In this document: piece after piece, positions 10,110-23,852 of the stretch
How positions within the stretch are numbered: the stretch's first letter is position 1
Layout: the number at the start of each line of letters is the position of its first letter
Source: Bacillus sp. ISL-7
GTDB taxonomy: Bacteria > Bacillota > Bacilli > Bacillales_B > DSM-18226
NCBI RefSeq assembly: GCF_018613065.1
Contig: NZ_JAGGQW010000014.1
Location: 1 to 64,000 of the forward strand
DNA: 64,000 nt
Reading direction: 5' to 3'
Notes under the pieces: generated by a model
Told to the model about the DNA's origin: nothing
Seen by the model: only the letters and a program-made list of their open reading frames with translations
Databases searched by the model: none
Position numbers and translations under genes: made by a program

Positions 10110-11144
10110 GTGGCAAATGCGTATAAGCAAGCAGGAGTTAATATTGAAGCAGGCTATGAAGCAGTAGAGAGAATGAAAAAGCATGTTCAAAAAACAGCCC
10201 GGGCTGGCGTCCTTGGCGGTTTGGGTGGATTTGGCGGCATGTTTGATTTATCAGCACTCCAATTAAAAGAACCAGTTTTGGTGTCAGGCACCGATGGGGT
10301 GGGCACGAAACTGATGATTGCCTTTTGGATGGATAAGCATGATACGATTGGAATCGATGCAGTCGCGATGTGTGTTAATGATATTGTTGTACAGGGTGCA
10401 GAGCCCTTGTTCTTTTTAGATTACATTGCGTGTGGTAAAGCAGAGCCTGAAAAAATTGAGGCAATTGTCAAAGGAATTGCCGACGGTTGTGAGCAGGCTG
10501 GCTGTGCGCTAGTTGGCGGTGAAACAGCTGAAATGCCAGGATTGTATAGTGAAACGGAGTATGATTTAGCCGGATTTACGGTTGGTGCCTGTGAAAAATC
10601 GCAGCTCATCACGGGCGAAACGATTCAAGCGGGTGATGTGCTGATTGGCTTAGCATCGAGCGGTATTCACAGCAATGGTTATTCACTTGTAAGAAAAGTA
10701 TTTAATGACTGGTCGTTACTTGATTTTGTTGATGAACTCGGGTGTACATTAGGTGAAGAGTTGCTCAAGCCTACAAAAATTTATGTGAAACCGATTTTGT
10801 CCGCGTTGAAAAAGTTCCAATTAAAAGGGATGGCTCATATAACAGGCGGCGGATTTATTGAAAATATTCCGCGCATGCTGCCAGCGGGTCTAGGTGCAGA
10901 GTTGTATGAAAAAAGCTGGGATATCCCACCTGTTTTTAAACTACTATCTTCTCATGGACAAATTGATTACCAAGAGATGTATAATATTTTTAACATGGGG
11001 ATCGGCATGGTGATTGCTGTGGATCCGGAAAATGCAGCTGACCTGTTAGAACATTTTAACCAATCTGGAGAGACCGCTTATGAAATTGGTGTGGTAATTG
11101 GAAATGAAGGAATTAACATCAAGGCTCAAGGTGGCCGACTATGA
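10110..11144 (+). CDS. purM: Phosphoribosylformylglycinamidine cyclo-ligase
   Basis: This 344-residue AIR synthetase cyclises FGAM using ATP. The family motifs GTDGVGTKL (near 60), [19 protein letters not shown] and [14 protein letters not shown] appear in order. It uses a GTG start at 10110 after GGGGCGAG. Its TGA overlaps the purN ATG (ATGA), a coupled arrangement. Confidence 0.96.
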   Translation: MANAYKQAGVNIEAGYEAVERMKKHVQKTARAGVLGGLGGFGGMFDLSALQLKEPVLVSGTDGVGTKLMIAFWMDKHDTIGIDAVAMCVNDIVVQGAEPLFFLDYIACGKAEPEKIEAIVKGIADGCEQAGCALVGGETAEMPGLYSETEYDLAGFTVGACEKSQLITGETIQAGDVLIGLASSGIHSNGYSLVRKVFNDWSLLDFVDELGCTLGEELLKPTKIYVKPILSALKKFQLKGMAHITGGGFIENIPRMLPAGLGAELYEKSWDIPPVFKLLSSHGQIDYQEMYNIFNMGIGMVIAVDPENAADLLEHFNQSGETAYEIGVVIGNEGINIKAQGGRL

Positions 11145-11743
11145 AAAAGATAGCTGTGTTTGCATCAGGGAGCGGAAGTAATTTCCAAGCCATTATTGAT
11201 GTAGTTCAAGCAGGCCATCTTGATGCAAATATTTCTCTTTTAGTTTGCGACAAACCGGGTGCCTTTGCGATTGAAAGAGCAAGAGCAGCAAAGATCCCGA
11301 GTTTTGTTTTTACCGCAAAGGACTATACTAGTAAGGAACATTATGAGGAAGAAATTTTAGCTCAATTAAAGATCTCAGGTGTAGAATTCATTGTCCTTGC
11401 CGGATACATGCGCTTGATTGGTTCGAAATTGTTAGCTGAGTATAAAGGAAGGATCATCAATATCCATCCTTCACTGCTTCCAGCTTTCCCTGGTAAAGAT
11501 GCGATTGGGCAGGCATTGGCTGCTCAAGTGAAGTGGAGCGGTGTCACTATCCATTTCGTTGATGAGGGAATGGATACGGGCCCAATCATTATTCAAGAGC
11601 GGGTTCGACTCGACGAAAATGAGACAAGAGAAAGCCTGCAGCAGAAAATCCAGAAAAGCGAACATAAACTTTATCCATCCGTACTGCAAATGCTATTGAC
11701 ACAAGGAGATGTAATCAATGACACAAAAGCGCGCGCTAATTAG
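11141..11743 (+). CDS. purN: Phosphoribosylglycinamide formyltransferase
   Basis: A 200-residue 10-formyl-THF-dependent GAR transformylase. The phosphate loop is GSGSNFQAI (10-18). The catalytic triad is visible as Asn107 and His109 in [12 protein letters not shown] and Asp145 in DEGMDTGP. It starts within the end of purM and overlaps purH by 26 nt. Confidence 0.96.
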   Translation: MKKIAVFASGSGSNFQAIIDVVQAGHLDANISLLVCDKPGAFAIERARAAKIPSFVFTAKDYTSKEHYEEEILAQLKISGVEFIVLAGYMRLIGSKLLAEYKGRIINIHPSLLPAFPGKDAIGQALAAQVKWSGVTIHFVDEGMDTGPIIIQERVRLDENETRESLQQKIQKSEHKLYPSVLQMLLTQGDVINDTKARAN

Positions 11744-13256
11744 TGTTTCTGACAAAAATGGAATAACTGAATTTGCAAGGGATTTGGTCAGCCTAGGATA
11801 TGAACTTATTTCCACAGGAGGCACGAAAAAGGCTCTTCAAGAGCAGGGTATACCTGTTCTTAGCGTTAGTGATGTAACTAATTTTCCTGAAATTTTAGAA
11901 GGTCGTGTGAAAACATTAAATCCATTGATCCATGGCGGCTTGCTTGCAAAACAGGATGATGTAAAGCATCAACAACAGTTAGACGAGCATGGAATACAAG
12001 CAATTCAACTGGTTTGCGTCAATCTTTATCCTTTCCAGCAAACAATCGAAAAGCCAGATGTTACAGTTGCCGATGCGATTGAAAATATTGATATCGGCGG
12101 TCCAACGATGCTTCGTGCTTCTGCCAAAAACCATCAATATGTCACTGTTGTGGTCGATCCAACTGACTACGAGACTGTAATTGCTGAATTAAAAGCAGAT
12201 GGTGAAACGAAGTTTGAAACAAGAAGAAAGCTTGCAGCAAAGGTGTTCCGCCACACGGCAGCCTATGATGCCTTAATTGCGGAGTATATGACCCAGTTGG
12301 CTGAAGAAAAAAATCCAGAGACATTAACCGTAACATATGAATTAAAACAGTCTCTTCGTTATGGGGAAAATCCACACCAACAAGCAGCTTTTTATAAAAA
12401 GCCACTTGGTTCGACATTCTCGATTGCGAATGCCGTCCAGCTTCATGGAAAAGAGCTATCTTATAACAATATCAACGATGCGGATGCAGCCTTGCAGATT
12501 GTTAAAGAGTTTGCAGAACCAGCGGCTGTAGCCGTAAAGCATATGAACCCATGCGGTGTTGGAACAGGTGAAACAGGGTATGATGCGTTCACAAAAGCAT
12601 TTGCGGCCGATCCTGTGTCCATTTTTGGCGGAATCATTGCTTTTAACCGTGAAGTAGATGCCCAAACAGCAAGCAAACTTCATGAAATTTTCTTAGAGAT
12701 TATCATTGCGCCTTCCTTCTCAGAGGAAGCATTAGCGATTTTAACGGGGAAAAAGAATCTTCGCCTGTTAACCATTCCGTTTAATGATGTTAAAAAACCA
12801 GAGTTAAAAATGACAACGATTGAAGGCGGATTGTTAGTTCAGGAGCAAGACCGTTATACATTAGAAGATGCGAACGTCACGGTTGCCACGAAAAGACAAC
12901 CGACAGATGCAGAATGGGAAGCATTAAAGCTGGGCTGGAAAGTTGTCAAGCATGTGAAATCAAATGCGATTGTGGTTACTAATGAGGATATGACCATTGG
13001 TATTGGTGCTGGACAGATGAACCGAGTAGGTGCAGCTGAAATTGCGTTGAAGCAAGCTGGTACAAAGGCTGAGGGAGCGGCTCTTGCATCAGACGCCTTT
13101 TTCCCAATGGACGATACCGTTGAAGCAGCGGCGAAAGCTGGAATTACGGCAATTATTCAGCCAGGTGGATCCATCCGTGATGAGGATTCGATTAAAAAGG
13201 CTGATGAATATGGAATTGCAATGGTGTTTACAGGAGTTAGACATTTTAAACATTAA
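11718..13256 (+). CDS. purH: Bifunctional AICAR formyltransferase / IMP cyclohydrolase
   Basis: A 512-residue enzyme for the last two steps to IMP. The N-terminal MGS-like IMP cyclohydrolase domain includes STGGTKKAL and [14 protein letters not shown]. The C-terminal AICAR transformylase domain includes LRYGENPHQ and KHMNPCGVG, with the catalytic Lys-His pair. Size and order match B. subtilis. The start lies inside purN after ACAAGGAGATG. Confidence 0.97.
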   Translation: MTQKRALISVSDKNGITEFARDLVSLGYELISTGGTKKALQEQGIPVLSVSDVTNFPEILEGRVKTLNPLIHGGLLAKQDDVKHQQQLDEHGIQAIQLVCVNLYPFQQTIEKPDVTVADAIENIDIGGPTMLRASAKNHQYVTVVVDPTDYETVIAELKADGETKFETRRKLAAKVFRHTAAYDALIAEYMTQLAEEKNPETLTVTYELKQSLRYGENPHQQAAFYKKPLGSTFSIANAVQLHGKELSYNNINDADAALQIVKEFAEPAAVAVKHMNPCGVGTGETGYDAFTKAFAADPVSIFGGIIAFNREVDAQTASKLHEIFLEIIIAPSFSEEALAILTGKKNLRLLTIPFNDVKKPELKMTTIEGGLLVQEQDRYTLEDANVTVATKRQPTDAEWEALKLGWKVVKHVKSNAIVVTNEDMTIGIGAGQMNRVGAAEIALKQAGTKAEGAALASDAFFPMDDTVEAAAKAGITAIIQPGGSIRDEDSIKKADEYGIAMVFTGVRHFKH

Positions 13257-14659
<1,403 letters not shown>

Positions 14660-14677
14660 GAACAATCAACTCCAATC

Positions 14678-14710
14678 AAGAGCTGACCTCTTTAGGGTCA
14701 GCTCTTTTTT
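14678..14710 (+). terminator. Terminator of the pur operon
   Basis: The 11-bp perfect stem AAGAGCTGACC (14678-14688) / GGTCAGCTCTT (14696-14706) is followed by TTTTTT. It lies about 130 nt after purD, so the pur transcript runs antisense through the whole EYxxD gene. Confidence 0.9.
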
Positions 14711-14756
14711 AGCAAAATAAAGGTGAAATTTAATTCTTTTTATAAAAATTTGGGCT

Positions 14757-14861
14757 ATTTCTACGAAAAATTGAATTTTATCCACCAAAATATAAATCAT
14801 TTATACGAAATATTAAATTTATCCACCAAAACTTGAATTATTTTTACGAAAAATTGAAAAT
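14757..14861. repeat. Tandem 41-42 nt AT-rich repeat, 2.5 copies
   Basis: Units start at 14757, 14799 and 14840. Each begins ATTTNTACGAAA and the first two contain TTATCCACCAAAA. The third is truncated. The stretch 14711-14897 has no other content that I can see. Confidence 0.75.
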
Positions 14862-14897
14862 ATTAACAAATACTAACAGGAGTCCCCAAATTCAAAT

Positions 14898-15200
14898 TTA
14901 AGTTGGATTATATGGAACCAATTGATCTTCATCCCCATTAAGTCCTTCCATTCCATCCATTGAATCCATCGCCCGATCGTGATCCTCGATCATGCACTGA
15001 CATTTTTCAAATAAAGCAGTAAGCGGACAATAGCGGACAATTCCCTCTGCTACCTTCATGGCCCCACACAATGCGACAAACAAATAAGAATCTCTCCAAG
15101 GGTGTTTGACCAGTTTAGAGGTAGTCCAGGAAAGAATCGTTAAGCCAATCGTAATCCGAATTAATGCATTTAAGATACTAATATTTGGTTTAACATTCAT
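14898..15200 (-). CDS. YgaP-like (DUF2892) membrane protein
   Basis: A 100-residue protein with the YgaP-like transmembrane domain (NISILNALIRITIGLTILSW, then a second helix around LFVALCGAMKVAEGIVRYCPL). The conserved RYCPLTALF-x-KC segment is followed by an acidic tail. In other bacteria the domain is often fused to a rhodanese; here it stands alone. ATG 15200 has AAGGAG 8 nt upstream; the earlier GTG 15209 overlaps that site. Confidence 0.8.
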   Translation of the reverse strand: MNVKPNISILNALIRITIGLTILSWTTSKLVKHPWRDSYLFVALCGAMKVAEGIVRYCPLTALFEKCQCMIEDHDRAMDSMDGMEGLNGDEDQLVPYNPT

Positions 15201-15370
15201 TTTGTTCACTCCTTCACAAATTGTTTACAAATATTATCAATTCTTTAATGCGTTAAACAGTAAAATATGATAATATTGTATCTAAAGAATTTTTTGTAAG
15301 GGCTTTCTTTACTGTTAAATCAACTTATTATTGTATAGATAGTTTTTTTAAAAAAGGGGAGGGAAGACGT

Positions 15371-17116
15371 ATGCTAGAGCAACGCTACCGCTGGAAAAAT
15401 AAACACTTACGCATGCATGTATCCGTTTTGGATGGAAAAACGTCTCCAACCATTTTATTGAAAAACGCCTGGTATTTAAATCAGACGTTTCAAAAGTGGT
15501 TAAGAGCAAATATTTGGATTTGTGAAGATCGGATTGTTTATGTGGGTGAGAACTTGCCAACACATCTTGATAACTGTGAAATCATTGATTGCACCAATGA
15601 GATTCTTGTTCCGGGATACATTGAACCCCATGCCCATCCGTTTCAATTATATAATCCCCAAACACTGGCTGCGTATGCATCCCAGTTCGGGACAACGACA
15701 TTAATTAATGACAATATGGCCCTTGTTTTACATTTGGAAAAAGGGGAAGCGTTTACATTATTAAAGGATCTTCGTTCTATTCCAACAACGATGTTTTGGT
15801 GGAGCCGTTTTGATTCACAAACAGAAATTCTGCATGAAGAAGAAATTTTTTCACATAGTAATGTTAAATCATGGCTTGAGCACGATGCAGTTCTTCAGGG
15901 CGGGGAATTGACAGGATGGCCCAAACTGCTTGATGGCGATGATATGATGCTCCATTGGATTCAAGAAGCAAAACGGATGCGCAAGCAAATTGAAGGCCAC
16001 TTTCCAGGAGCTTCGGAAAAAACATTGGCAAAAATGATGCTGCTTGGTGCGGACTCTGACCATGAAGCGATGACAGGTGAAGAAGTATATAACCGATTAA
16101 TGCAAGGGTATATGGTGTCTTTAAGGTATTCATCGATTCGACCTGATCTTCCGAACATATTGGATGATATGAAGCGACTAGGCATAGAGGCATATGATAG
16201 ATTAATATTTAATACTGATGGCTCATCCTCAACCTTTTACGAGCAAGGAGTCACTGATGCAATGATTCGCATTGCCATTGAAAAAGGTGTTCCGGTTATT
16301 GATGCCTATAACATGGCAACAGTAAACATTGCCCGCTATTACAATATTGACCATCTCCATGGTAATATTGCCACTGGCAGGGTAGCCAATATAAACTTCT
16401 TATCCAGTATTGAAAATCCAACACCTGTTTCCGTTTTAGCGAAAGGAAAATGGGTCAAACGGGATGGACAGCGAGTGGCCGATGCCTACCCGCCAATTAC
16501 TTGGAACGAATATGGACTAAAGCCGATGGAGTTGGATTGGGATTTGTCAGTAGATGATATGCAGTTTTCCATGCCGTTTGGGATCAAGATGGAAAATGCC
16601 GTCATCACCAAGCCATATTCCATTTCTATTGATGCTTCAGGAGATGAACTGCCATCACATCATGATGAATGCTTTTTTACATTGATTGACCGCAATGGGA
16701 AATGGCGAATTAATACGTTATTAAAGGGATTTGCGACTACATTATCAGCGTTGGCCAGTTCGTATTCAAATACCGGAGATATTATTTTAATAGGAAAAAA
16801 TAAACAAGATATGCTCCACGCTTTTACTAGAATGAAAGAATTAGGCGGCGGCATTGTGATGGTTGAGGACAATCAGGTCGTGTGCGAGTTACCATTAACT
16901 TTAGGTGGAATCATGTCAAACCTTCCAATCGAAGAATTAATCAGTCATGAAAAAAGGCTGCTTACCGAGTTAAGAGAACGAGGCTATTCATTTTCAGATC
17001 CTATATACAGTCTTGCCTTCTTTTCTGCAACACATTTGCCTTACATTCGGATTACCCCACAGGGAATGTACGATGTAATGAATAAAACAGTACTCTTTCC
17101 GTCAATAATGCGTTAA
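15371..17116 (+). CDS. Adenine deaminase family amidohydrolase (YerA-like)
   Basis: A 581-residue amidohydrolase resembling B. subtilis YerA, which occupies the same place after purD. The metal motif HAH is at 87-89 in GYIEPHAHP. Later parts match the adenine deaminase C-terminal domain (LGGGIVMVEDNQVVCELPL, GGIMSN). Adenine deaminase converts adenine to hypoxanthine, fitting the purine context. YerA-type proteins are divergent, so the substrate is an inference. The start follows AGGGGAGGGAAG. The gene is flanked by 18-nt direct repeats (15246-15263 and 17106-17123). Confidence 0.85.
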   Translation: MLEQRYRWKNKHLRMHVSVLDGKTSPTILLKNAWYLNQTFQKWLRANIWICEDRIVYVGENLPTHLDNCEIIDCTNEILVPGYIEPHAHPFQLYNPQTLAAYASQFGTTTLINDNMALVLHLEKGEAFTLLKDLRSIPTTMFWWSRFDSQTEILHEEEIFSHSNVKSWLEHDAVLQGGELTGWPKLLDGDDMMLHWIQEAKRMRKQIEGHFPGASEKTLAKMMLLGADSDHEAMTGEEVYNRLMQGYMVSLRYSSIRPDLPNILDDMKRLGIEAYDRLIFNTDGSSSTFYEQGVTDAMIRIAIEKGVPVIDAYNMATVNIARYYNIDHLHGNIATGRVANINFLSSIENPTPVSVLAKGKWVKRDGQRVADAYPPITWNEYGLKPMELDWDLSVDDMQFSMPFGIKMENAVITKPYSISIDASGDELPSHHDECFFTLIDRNGKWRINTLLKGFATTLSALASSYSNTGDIILIGKNKQDMLHAFTRMKELGGGIVMVEDNQVVCELPLTLGGIMSNLPIEELISHEKRLLTELRERGYSFSDPIYSLAFFSATHLPYIRITPQGMYDVMNKTVLFPSIMR

Positions 17117-17185
17117 ACTGTAAGTGAGTAAAGTTTTAAAGCGTGAAAGTGTTTTTTTTTATTGAAAGTAAATAGGGGTGTGTTC

Positions 17186-18241
17186 ATGAAAATGAAAAAA
17201 TGGGTTGTTTTCGTGATGGCTTTCCTGTTACTACTTTCTGGGTGTAGTGATAAGGAAAAGGTTATGGAAACAGTAAAGAAGGAAAAACCTGTAACTCAAA
17301 CAGAGAATAAACCAGAAGAGAAACAAGTTGACCCGTATTCTTATCCATTAACAGGGATTGGCTCTGAAACTAGCACAGATGGAAGAGCGGTAGCTGTAAT
17401 GATTAATAATCACCCAAAAGCAAGACCCCAATCGGGCCTGAACAAGGCAGATATCGTCTATGAAATTCTAGCAGAGGGTGATATCACTCGCTTCCTGGCA
17501 GTATTTCAAAGTGAAAAGCCGACAAATATTGGTCCGGTAAGGAGTGCAAGGGACTATTATATATACTTGGCAAAAGGACTTAATGCTCTTTATATTGCCC
17601 ATGGCTATAGCCCGGAAGCAAAGAAACTCCTAAATGGTAACTATATTGATAATTTAAATGGGATGGTCTATGATGGTACACTATTTAAACGCTCTAAAAC
17701 CCGAAAAGCACCCCATAACTCCTATATTACGTATGAAAACATTTTAAAAGGTGCTAAGCAGAAGAAATACTCAATGGAAAAAAGTCCAGCACCATTTAAA
17801 TTTTTCACAAAAGAAGAAAGTAAAAATATTACGGGTAAGGATGCTAAATCTGTAAAGATTACTTATTCTAAGAGTGGAATTTCCAATTCAGTCTTTAAAT
17901 TTGACGATACGATCGGTAAATATATTCGTTTTTCAGGCAACGAGCAAACCATTGATTTAGATACAAAAGAGCCTGTTTTGTTGGATAATATTTTTATTAT
18001 CGAAGCTGAGCATCAGTTTATCGATTCCTATGGGCGCCGAGATATCGATTTTAAGTCTGGCGGAAAAGCCTATTTGCTTCAAAAGGGTAAGGTCAACCAA
18101 GTGGAGTGGATGAATAAGAACGGTGAAATTGTTCCAGTCAAAAATGGTGAAGAGGTTCCACTCGTCCAAGGAAAAACATGGGTCAATGTTGTACCTACCA
18201 AACCTGGTCTTCAGAATATTGCCACGTTTGATGTAAACTAA
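17186..18241 (+). CDS. yerB: DUF3048 lipoprotein (YerB-like)
   Basis: A 351-residue secreted lipoprotein. The signal peptide ends in the lipobox LLSGC with the lipidated Cys at residue 20. A DUF3048 body follows (YPLTGI, ARPQSGLNKADIVYEILAEGDITRFLAVFQ, IGPVRSARDYY). Its biochemical role is unknown. ATG 17186 was chosen because AGGGGTG lies 8 nt upstream. The order yerA-yerB-yerC matches B. subtilis. Confidence 0.9.
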   Translation: MKMKKWVVFVMAFLLLLSGCSDKEKVMETVKKEKPVTQTENKPEEKQVDPYSYPLTGIGSETSTDGRAVAVMINNHPKARPQSGLNKADIVYEILAEGDITRFLAVFQSEKPTNIGPVRSARDYYIYLAKGLNALYIAHGYSPEAKKLLNGNYIDNLNGMVYDGTLFKRSKTRKAPHNSYITYENILKGAKQKKYSMEKSPAPFKFFTKEESKNITGKDAKSVKITYSKSGISNSVFKFDDTIGKYIRFSGNEQTIDLDTKEPVLLDNIFIIEAEHQFIDSYGRRDIDFKSGGKAYLLQKGKVNQVEWMNKNGEIVPVKNGEEVPLVQGKTWVNVVPTKPGLQNIATFDVN

Positions 18242-18267
18242 ATAGACATTTTAAAGGGGTAAACAAT

Positions 18268-18582
18268 ATGCAAATTAATAAATTACGGGGTAAGGAGCTT
18301 GATCAATTGTTTCAAGCCGTTCTTTCCTTAAATGATCTTGAAGAGTGCTATCGCTTTTTTGACGATTTATGCACAATTAATGAAATTCAATCATTAGCAC
18401 AGCGTCTGGATGTAGCAAGAATGCTACGCGAAGGGAATACGTATCACAAAATTGAAACGGAAACCGGAGCGAGCACAGCCACCATTTCACGGGTGAAACG
18501 CTGCTTGAACTATGGAAACGATACGTATGAAATGGTCCTTGAACGAGTTAAGGGCGAAAAGACTGCAACTGAACAAGAATAA
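18268..18582 (+). CDS. yerC: YerC/YecD family TrpR-related DNA-binding protein
   Basis: A 104-residue helical protein nearly identical in pattern to B. subtilis YerC. MQINKLRGKELDQLF opens the protein, and a TrpR-like helix-turn-helix lies at about 48-80 (AQRLDVARMLREGNTYHKIE, then TGASTATISRVKRCL). It is probably a transcription regulator; the target is not evident from sequence. A terminator follows immediately. Confidence 0.93.
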   Translation: MQINKLRGKELDQLFQAVLSLNDLEECYRFFDDLCTINEIQSLAQRLDVARMLREGNTYHKIETETGASTATISRVKRCLNYGNDTYEMVLERVKGEKTATEQE

Positions 18583-18584
18583 AC

Positions 18585-18618
18585 AAACCGGAGAAATTGC
18601 TCTTCGGTTTTTCTTTTT
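18585..18618 (+). terminator. Terminator after yerC
   Basis: AAACCG (18585-18590) pairs with CGGTTT (18605-18610), with a further GAG/CTC pairing inside, and is followed by a T-rich run. Confidence 0.75.
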
Positions 18619-18686
18619 CACCTTTAAAATTGGTTATGATTTCTATATTTAGATTTAGTGTTTTCTTTTTTTATCGAATCGGCTAG

Positions 18687-18695
18687 TGCTATAAT
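18687..18695 (+). promoter_or_regulatory. Extended -10 promoter of the pcrB-pcrA-ligA-camS operon
   Basis: TGCTATAAT gives a perfect -10 (18690-18695) with an extended TGN. No good -35 hexamer is present, as expected for an extended -10 promoter. It lies about 38 nt before pcrB. Confidence 0.6.
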
Positions 18696-18732
18696 GGTGA
18701 AATGGAATTAATGATATGGGAGGATCTTTTTG

Positions 18733-19428
18733 ATGTATGATTTTCGCGAGTGGCGGCATGTGTTTAAACTCGACCCAAATAAAGAAATAGCGGAAGACCG
18801 TTTAGAAAAAATCTGTGAATCAGGAACCGATGCCATTATCGTAGGTGGGTCAGATGGGATTACATTAGAAAAAGTCCTCGATTTGATGGCAAGAATTCGT
18901 AGGTTTTCGGTCCCATGTGTCCTTGAAGTATCAACGATTGAGACGGTTACACCAGGATTCGACCTTTATTTTATTCCAACCATTTTAAATAGCAGCGATA
19001 CCAAATGGATTACGGGACTTCACCACCAAGCGGTTAAGGAATTTGGTGAAATCATGGATTGGGAAGAAATTATCATGGAAGGCTATTGCATTTTAAACGA
19101 GGACTGCAAAGCTGCGAAACTGACAAATGCGAAAACAAACATAACCAATGAAGAGGTAATTGCTTACGCGGTAATGGCTGAAAAAATGTTTCAGCTACCG
19201 ATTTTTTATGTAGAATATAGCGGTAAATATGGTGATGTTGAACTGGTTGCGAACGTAAAAAAGTCGCTTGAAAATACAATTCTTTTTTATGGCGGAGGAA
19301 TAACAACCATTGAACATGCCTCAGAAATGGCCAAGCATGCAGATGTCATTGTGGTCGGAAACGCCATTTATGAAAATTTTGACCTTGCCTTGGAAACAGT
19401 AAAGATTGACCGATCATTGCTAAAGTAG
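18733..19428 (+). CDS. pcrB: Heptaprenylglyceryl phosphate synthase
   Basis: A 231-residue TIM-barrel prenyltransferase of the GGGPS/PcrB family. In Bacillus it joins heptaprenyl diphosphate to glycerol-1-phosphate, giving an archaeal-type ether lipid precursor. Family motifs are [12 protein letters not shown] near the N terminus, [11 protein letters not shown] near 160 and the phosphate-binding YGGGITT and [13 protein letters not shown] 18733 has GGAGG at 9 nt. It leads the operon with pcrA and ligA. Confidence 0.95.
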   Translation: MYDFREWRHVFKLDPNKEIAEDRLEKICESGTDAIIVGGSDGITLEKVLDLMARIRRFSVPCVLEVSTIETVTPGFDLYFIPTILNSSDTKWITGLHHQAVKEFGEIMDWEEIIMEGYCILNEDCKAAKLTNAKTNITNEEVIAYAVMAEKMFQLPIFYVEYSGKYGDVELVANVKKSLENTILFYGGGITTIEHASEMAKHADVIVVGNAIYENFDLALETVKIDRSLLK

Positions 19429-19485
19429 AAAAATAGAGTTAAGATAAAAATAAGAACAAATGTTTGTAATGGTGGTGGATATTAA

Positions 19486-21753
19486 ATGCAATATTTAACT
19501 GATAAGCTATTAAACGGACTGAATCCAGAGCAGCAAAGTGCCGTTAAGGCAACCGATGGACCGCTGTTACTAATGGCTGGTGCCGGAAGTGGTAAGACAA
19601 GAGTTCTGACACATCGAATTGGCTATTTGATTGTAGAAAAAAGAGTAAATCCTTATAATATTTTAGCGATTACGTTTACAAATAAAGCCGCACGAGAGAT
19701 GAGAGATCGGATCGGAAAAATGATGGGCGGGGCTGCCGAAGAAATTTGGATTTCCACCTTTCACTCGATGTGTGTAAGGATTTTACGCAGAGATATTGAC
19801 CGAATCGGCTTTAATCGTAATTTTACGATTCTTGATTCAACTGATCAGCTATCCGTGGTCAAAGGAATTCTTAAGGAAAAAAATATTGATCCGAAGAAAT
19901 TTGATCCACGTGCTATATTAGGAGCCATCAGCTCAGCGAAAAATGAGTTAATCGAACCTGACGAATATAAGAAAACAGGTGGAGGCTATTTTGAAGACGT
20001 CGTAGGTAATGTCTACGAAGAATACCAGAAGCGATTACGAAAGAATCAAGCACTGGACTTTGATGATCTCATTATGCTGACGATTCAATTATTTAGACGG
20101 GTTCCTGATGTCCTCGAATATTATCAGCGCAAATTTCAATATATTCATGTCGATGAGTATCAGGATACGAACAAAGCACAGTATCTGTTAGTAAAGTTAC
20201 TTGCAAGTCGTTTCAAGAATTTATGCGTGGTAGGGGATTCTGACCAATCCATTTATCGATGGCGCGGAGCGGATATCGCAAATATCCTTTCGTTTGAAAA
20301 AGACTATCCGAACGCAACCGTTATTTTACTAGAGCAAAACTATCGTTCAACAAAAAGGATTCTTCTAGCTGCCAATAAGGTCATCCAAAACAATCTAAAC
20401 CGTAAAGCGAAGAACCTATGGACCGAAAACCCTGAAGGCAACAAACTTGTTTATTACCGTGCGGATAGTGAGCAGGGGGAAGCACAATTCGTTGCTGGAA
20501 AAATTAAAGAATTAACCCGTAATCATCAGAACAAATTAACCGACATTGCCATCCTTTATCGCACGAACGCTCAGTCCCGTGTCATGGAGGAAGTACTTCT
20601 AAAATCGAATATCGAATACTCAATCGTCGGCGGAACAAAGTTCTATGACAGGAAAGAAATTAAGGATATGTTAGCTTATTTACGCCTAATCTCCAATCCT
20701 GATGATGATATTAGCTTACGCCGTGTCATCAATGTTCCAAAGCGAGGAATTGGGTCAAGCTCCGTCGATAAAATCGCCGATTTTGCCGACATGCATGATT
20801 TATCCCTTTTCCAAGCTCTTGAGTCAGTGGAACTATTGGGCTTGAGTCCGAAAATCACCAAAGCAGCTAGAGAATTCCGCGATTTAATCGGAAATTATAC
20901 CAATATGCAAGAGTTTCTGTCTGTTACAGAACTAGTTGAAGAAGTACTGGAAAAATCCGGGTACCGTGAAATGCTCAAAGCGGAAAAATCGCTGGAAGCC
21001 CAAAGCCGTCTTGAGAACCTTGAAGAATTATTATCTGTGACGAAAAGCTTTGAAGATTCAAGTGAAGATAGGAGTCTTGTTGCCTTTTTAACTGATTTGG
21101 CCCTGGTAGCTGATATTGATTCGCTTGATGACGATGGTGAAAAGGCAGATTCAATTACGCTCATGACCTTGCACTCAGCTAAAGGGCTGGAATTCCCGGT
21201 TGTCTTCTTGATTGGTATGGAAGAAGGTGTATTCCCTCATAGCCGATCTTTGATGGAAGAAGTAGAAATGGAAGAAGAGCGCCGTTTAGCCTATGTAGGA
21301 ATTACTAGAGCGGAGCAAACACTGTTCCTGTCAAACGCCCAAATGAGAACATTGTTTGGGAGAACCAATATGAATCCACCTTCTCGCTTTATAAAAGAAA
21401 TCCCTGAAGACCTGATCGAAGGGGTCGAACGAGCGGAGAAAAAAGTGAATTCACCATTTGGATCGACTGGAAAATCATTTGGCTCAGGACGCAGCACATC
21501 GTTCGGAACGCCGAAAACGTCATTTGGTACACCGGCTGCAGCCAGAAAACCAGTCATGCGCCCAGTTTCAGCTCCTTCTGGGGATGAGGCTGGCTGGAAG
21601 GTTGGCGATAAAGCCCAACATGGTAAATGGGGGATCGGAACCGTTGTAAGTGTAAAAGGCCAAGGGGAAGGAACGGAGTTAGATATTGCCTTTCCAAGTC
21701 CGGTTGGAATCAAACGCCTGTTAGCCAAATTTGCTCCGATTAATAAAGCGTAA
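19486..21753 (+). CDS. pcrA: ATP-dependent DNA helicase PcrA
   Basis: A 755-residue UvrD/Rep-type superfamily 1 3'-5' helicase used in repair and in clearing replication-transcription conflicts. Walker A is AGAGSGKTR (31-39) and the DExx box is VDEYQDTN (about 222). [20 protein letters not shown] and the late YVGITRAE motif are also present. The Ser/Gly/Phe-rich linker near 650-700 leads to a C-terminal domain ([14 protein letters not shown]), which is the RNA-polymerase-interacting region in homologues. Confidence 0.97.
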   Translation: MQYLTDKLLNGLNPEQQSAVKATDGPLLLMAGAGSGKTRVLTHRIGYLIVEKRVNPYNILAITFTNKAAREMRDRIGKMMGGAAEEIWISTFHSMCVRILRRDIDRIGFNRNFTILDSTDQLSVVKGILKEKNIDPKKFDPRAILGAISSAKNELIEPDEYKKTGGGYFEDVVGNVYEEYQKRLRKNQALDFDDLIMLTIQLFRRVPDVLEYYQRKFQYIHVDEYQDTNKAQYLLVKLLASRFKNLCVVGDSDQSIYRWRGADIANILSFEKDYPNATVILLEQNYRSTKRILLAANKVIQNNLNRKAKNLWTENPEGNKLVYYRADSEQGEAQFVAGKIKELTRNHQNKLTDIAILYRTNAQSRVMEEVLLKSNIEYSIVGGTKFYDRKEIKDMLAYLRLISNPDDDISLRRVINVPKRGIGSSSVDKIADFADMHDLSLFQALESVELLGLSPKITKAAREFRDLIGNYTNMQEFLSVTELVEEVLEKSGYREMLKAEKSLEAQSRLENLEELLSVTKSFEDSSEDRSLVAFLTDLALVADIDSLDDDGEKADSITLMTLHSAKGLEFPVVFLIGMEEGVFPHSRSLMEEVEMEEERRLAYVGITRAEQTLFLSNAQMRTLFGRTNMNPPSRFIKEIPEDLIEGVERAEKKVNSPFGSTGKSFGSGRSTSFGTPKTSFGTPAAARKPVMRPVSAPSGDEAGWKVGDKAQHGKWGIGTVVSVKGQGEGTELDIAFPSPVGIKRLLAKFAPINKA

Positions 21754-21765
21754 ATGATAGATTAA

Positions 21766-23839
<2,074 letters not shown>

Positions 23840-23852
23840 GAGGTGTATCGAC

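Noticed and set aside
21291..21728. 145-codon minus-strand frame
   Set aside because: It is fully inside pcrA on the opposite strand, with no ribosome site and no recognisable motif.
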